Below, piece after piece: positions 43,224 to 43,914 of a DNA stretch of 43,914 nucleotides; position 1 is the first letter of the stretch; the number at the start of each line of letters is the position of its first letter. Source of the stretch: Pseudomonadota bacterium. GTDB taxonomy: Bacteria > Pseudomonadota > Gammaproteobacteria > Xanthomonadales > Rhodanobacteraceae. The stretch covers positions 1 to 43,914 of the forward strand of contig JAGWMU010000005.1 of assembly GCA_028873095.1 (NCBI GenBank), in the 5' to 3' direction. The notes beneath the pieces are model-generated. The model saw only the letters and a program-made list of their open reading frames with translations, did not search any database and was not told the origin of the DNA. The position numbers and the translations under genes were made by a program.

Positions 43224-43646
43224 ATGCCCCGCGCCGATTTCTACCTGATCGACAAGCCCCGCTTTCGCGAGCAGCCCTTGCTGCTGGTGTGCGAGCTGGC
43301 GAAGAAGGCGCTTGCCGCGCGGCAGCCCACGCTGATCCTGGCGCGCGACCACGAGCAGGCGCATGAGCTGGACGAACTGCTGTGGGCGTTCGACGACGAC
43401 GCGATGATTCCGCACCAGCTGGCCGGCGACGACGACGACGACGAGACCGCCGTGCTGATCGTGCCCCCCGGCGTCGACACCGCCGATCGTCCGCTGCTGA
43501 TCAACCTGCGCGATGCCTGCCCCGGCGGCCGCTACCAGCGCGTGCTGGAAGTGGTGGCCGCCGACCCGGCCGCCCGCGACGGCTCGCGCGCACGCTGGCG
43601 CGAATACCAGCGGCTGGGTTTCGAACTGCACAAGAACGACATGTAG
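43224..43646 (+). CDS. holC: DNA polymerase III chi subunit
   Basis: MPRADFYLIDKPRFREQPLLLVCELAKKALAARQPTLILARDHEQAHELDELLWAFDDDAMIPHQL; follows pepA. Confidence 0.93.
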   Translation: MPRADFYLIDKPRFREQPLLLVCELAKKALAARQPTLILARDHEQAHELDELLWAFDDDAMIPHQLAGDDDDDETAVLIVPPGVDTADRPLLINLRDACPGGRYQRVLEVVAADPAARDGSRARWREYQRLGFELHKNDM

Positions 43647-43647
43647 C

Positions 43648-43914
43648 TCAGGCCGGTTCGGCCTCGACCGGATCGGCCGAACCGACCATCCTCGCCAGCG
43701 CGTCGCCAAGCTGCTCGCCGGTCAGCGGCTTGCGCAGGAAACCGTCCATTCCCGCCGCCTGCGCGCGCGCCTCGTCCTCGCCGCCCGAACGCGCCGTCAC
43801 CGCCACGATCGGCAGGTGCGCGCCGGCACGCTCGCGCTGGCGGATCAGCCGCGCCACCTGGAAACCGTCCACCCCCGGCAGGTCCAGGTCCAGCAGCACC
43901 GCGTCGAAGCTGCC
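43648..43914 (-). CDS. response-regulator receiver domain, C-terminal part of a gene truncated by the window edge
   Basis: GSFDAVLLDLDLPGVDGFQVARLIRQRERAGAHLPIVAVTARSGG...DGFLRKPLTGEQL; the reading frame stays open to the window end. Confidence 0.9.
   Translation of the reverse strand, partial: GSFDAVLLDLDLPGVDGFQVARLIRQRERAGAHLPIVAVTARSGGEDEARAQAAGMDGFLRKPLTGEQLGDALARMVGSADPVEAEPA

Overview
GC-rich proteobacterial chromosomal segment. Gene content and order (ispE/lolB/TPR divergent from hemA-prfA; lptFG divergent from pepA-holC) suggest a gammaproteobacterium of the Xanthomonadales/Rhodanobacteraceae type; the taxonomy is inference. Most of the window is ordinary housekeeping: isoprenoid, heme, translation termination, LPS export, recQ, pepA, holC. 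I see no prophage, transposase, CRISPR array, rRNA or convincing tRNA. The parts worth a second look are: (1) an ECF sigma/NrsF-type anti-sigma pair facing a DipZ-like thiol-reductase/Tat-exported MsrB operon, with two mirror-image promoter-like motifs (GTAAC[C/T]-N16-CGAA) in the divergent spacer; (2) an in-frame GNAT-IspE fusion; (3) a LacI-controlled sugar locus with the same 14-bp operator-like motif at two separated promoters, plus a structured leader with a 17-codon ORF overlapping the glycosidase start; (4) an envelope-glycan neighbourhood (LAB_N protein, ArnT-like GT39, AsnB-like amidotransferase, second LAB_N protein, lptG/lptF); (5) a family of GTAG-type REP-like palindromes, two of which contain the stop codon of the upstream gene. 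All calls come from reading the sequence and the supplied ORF translations; no database search was run.
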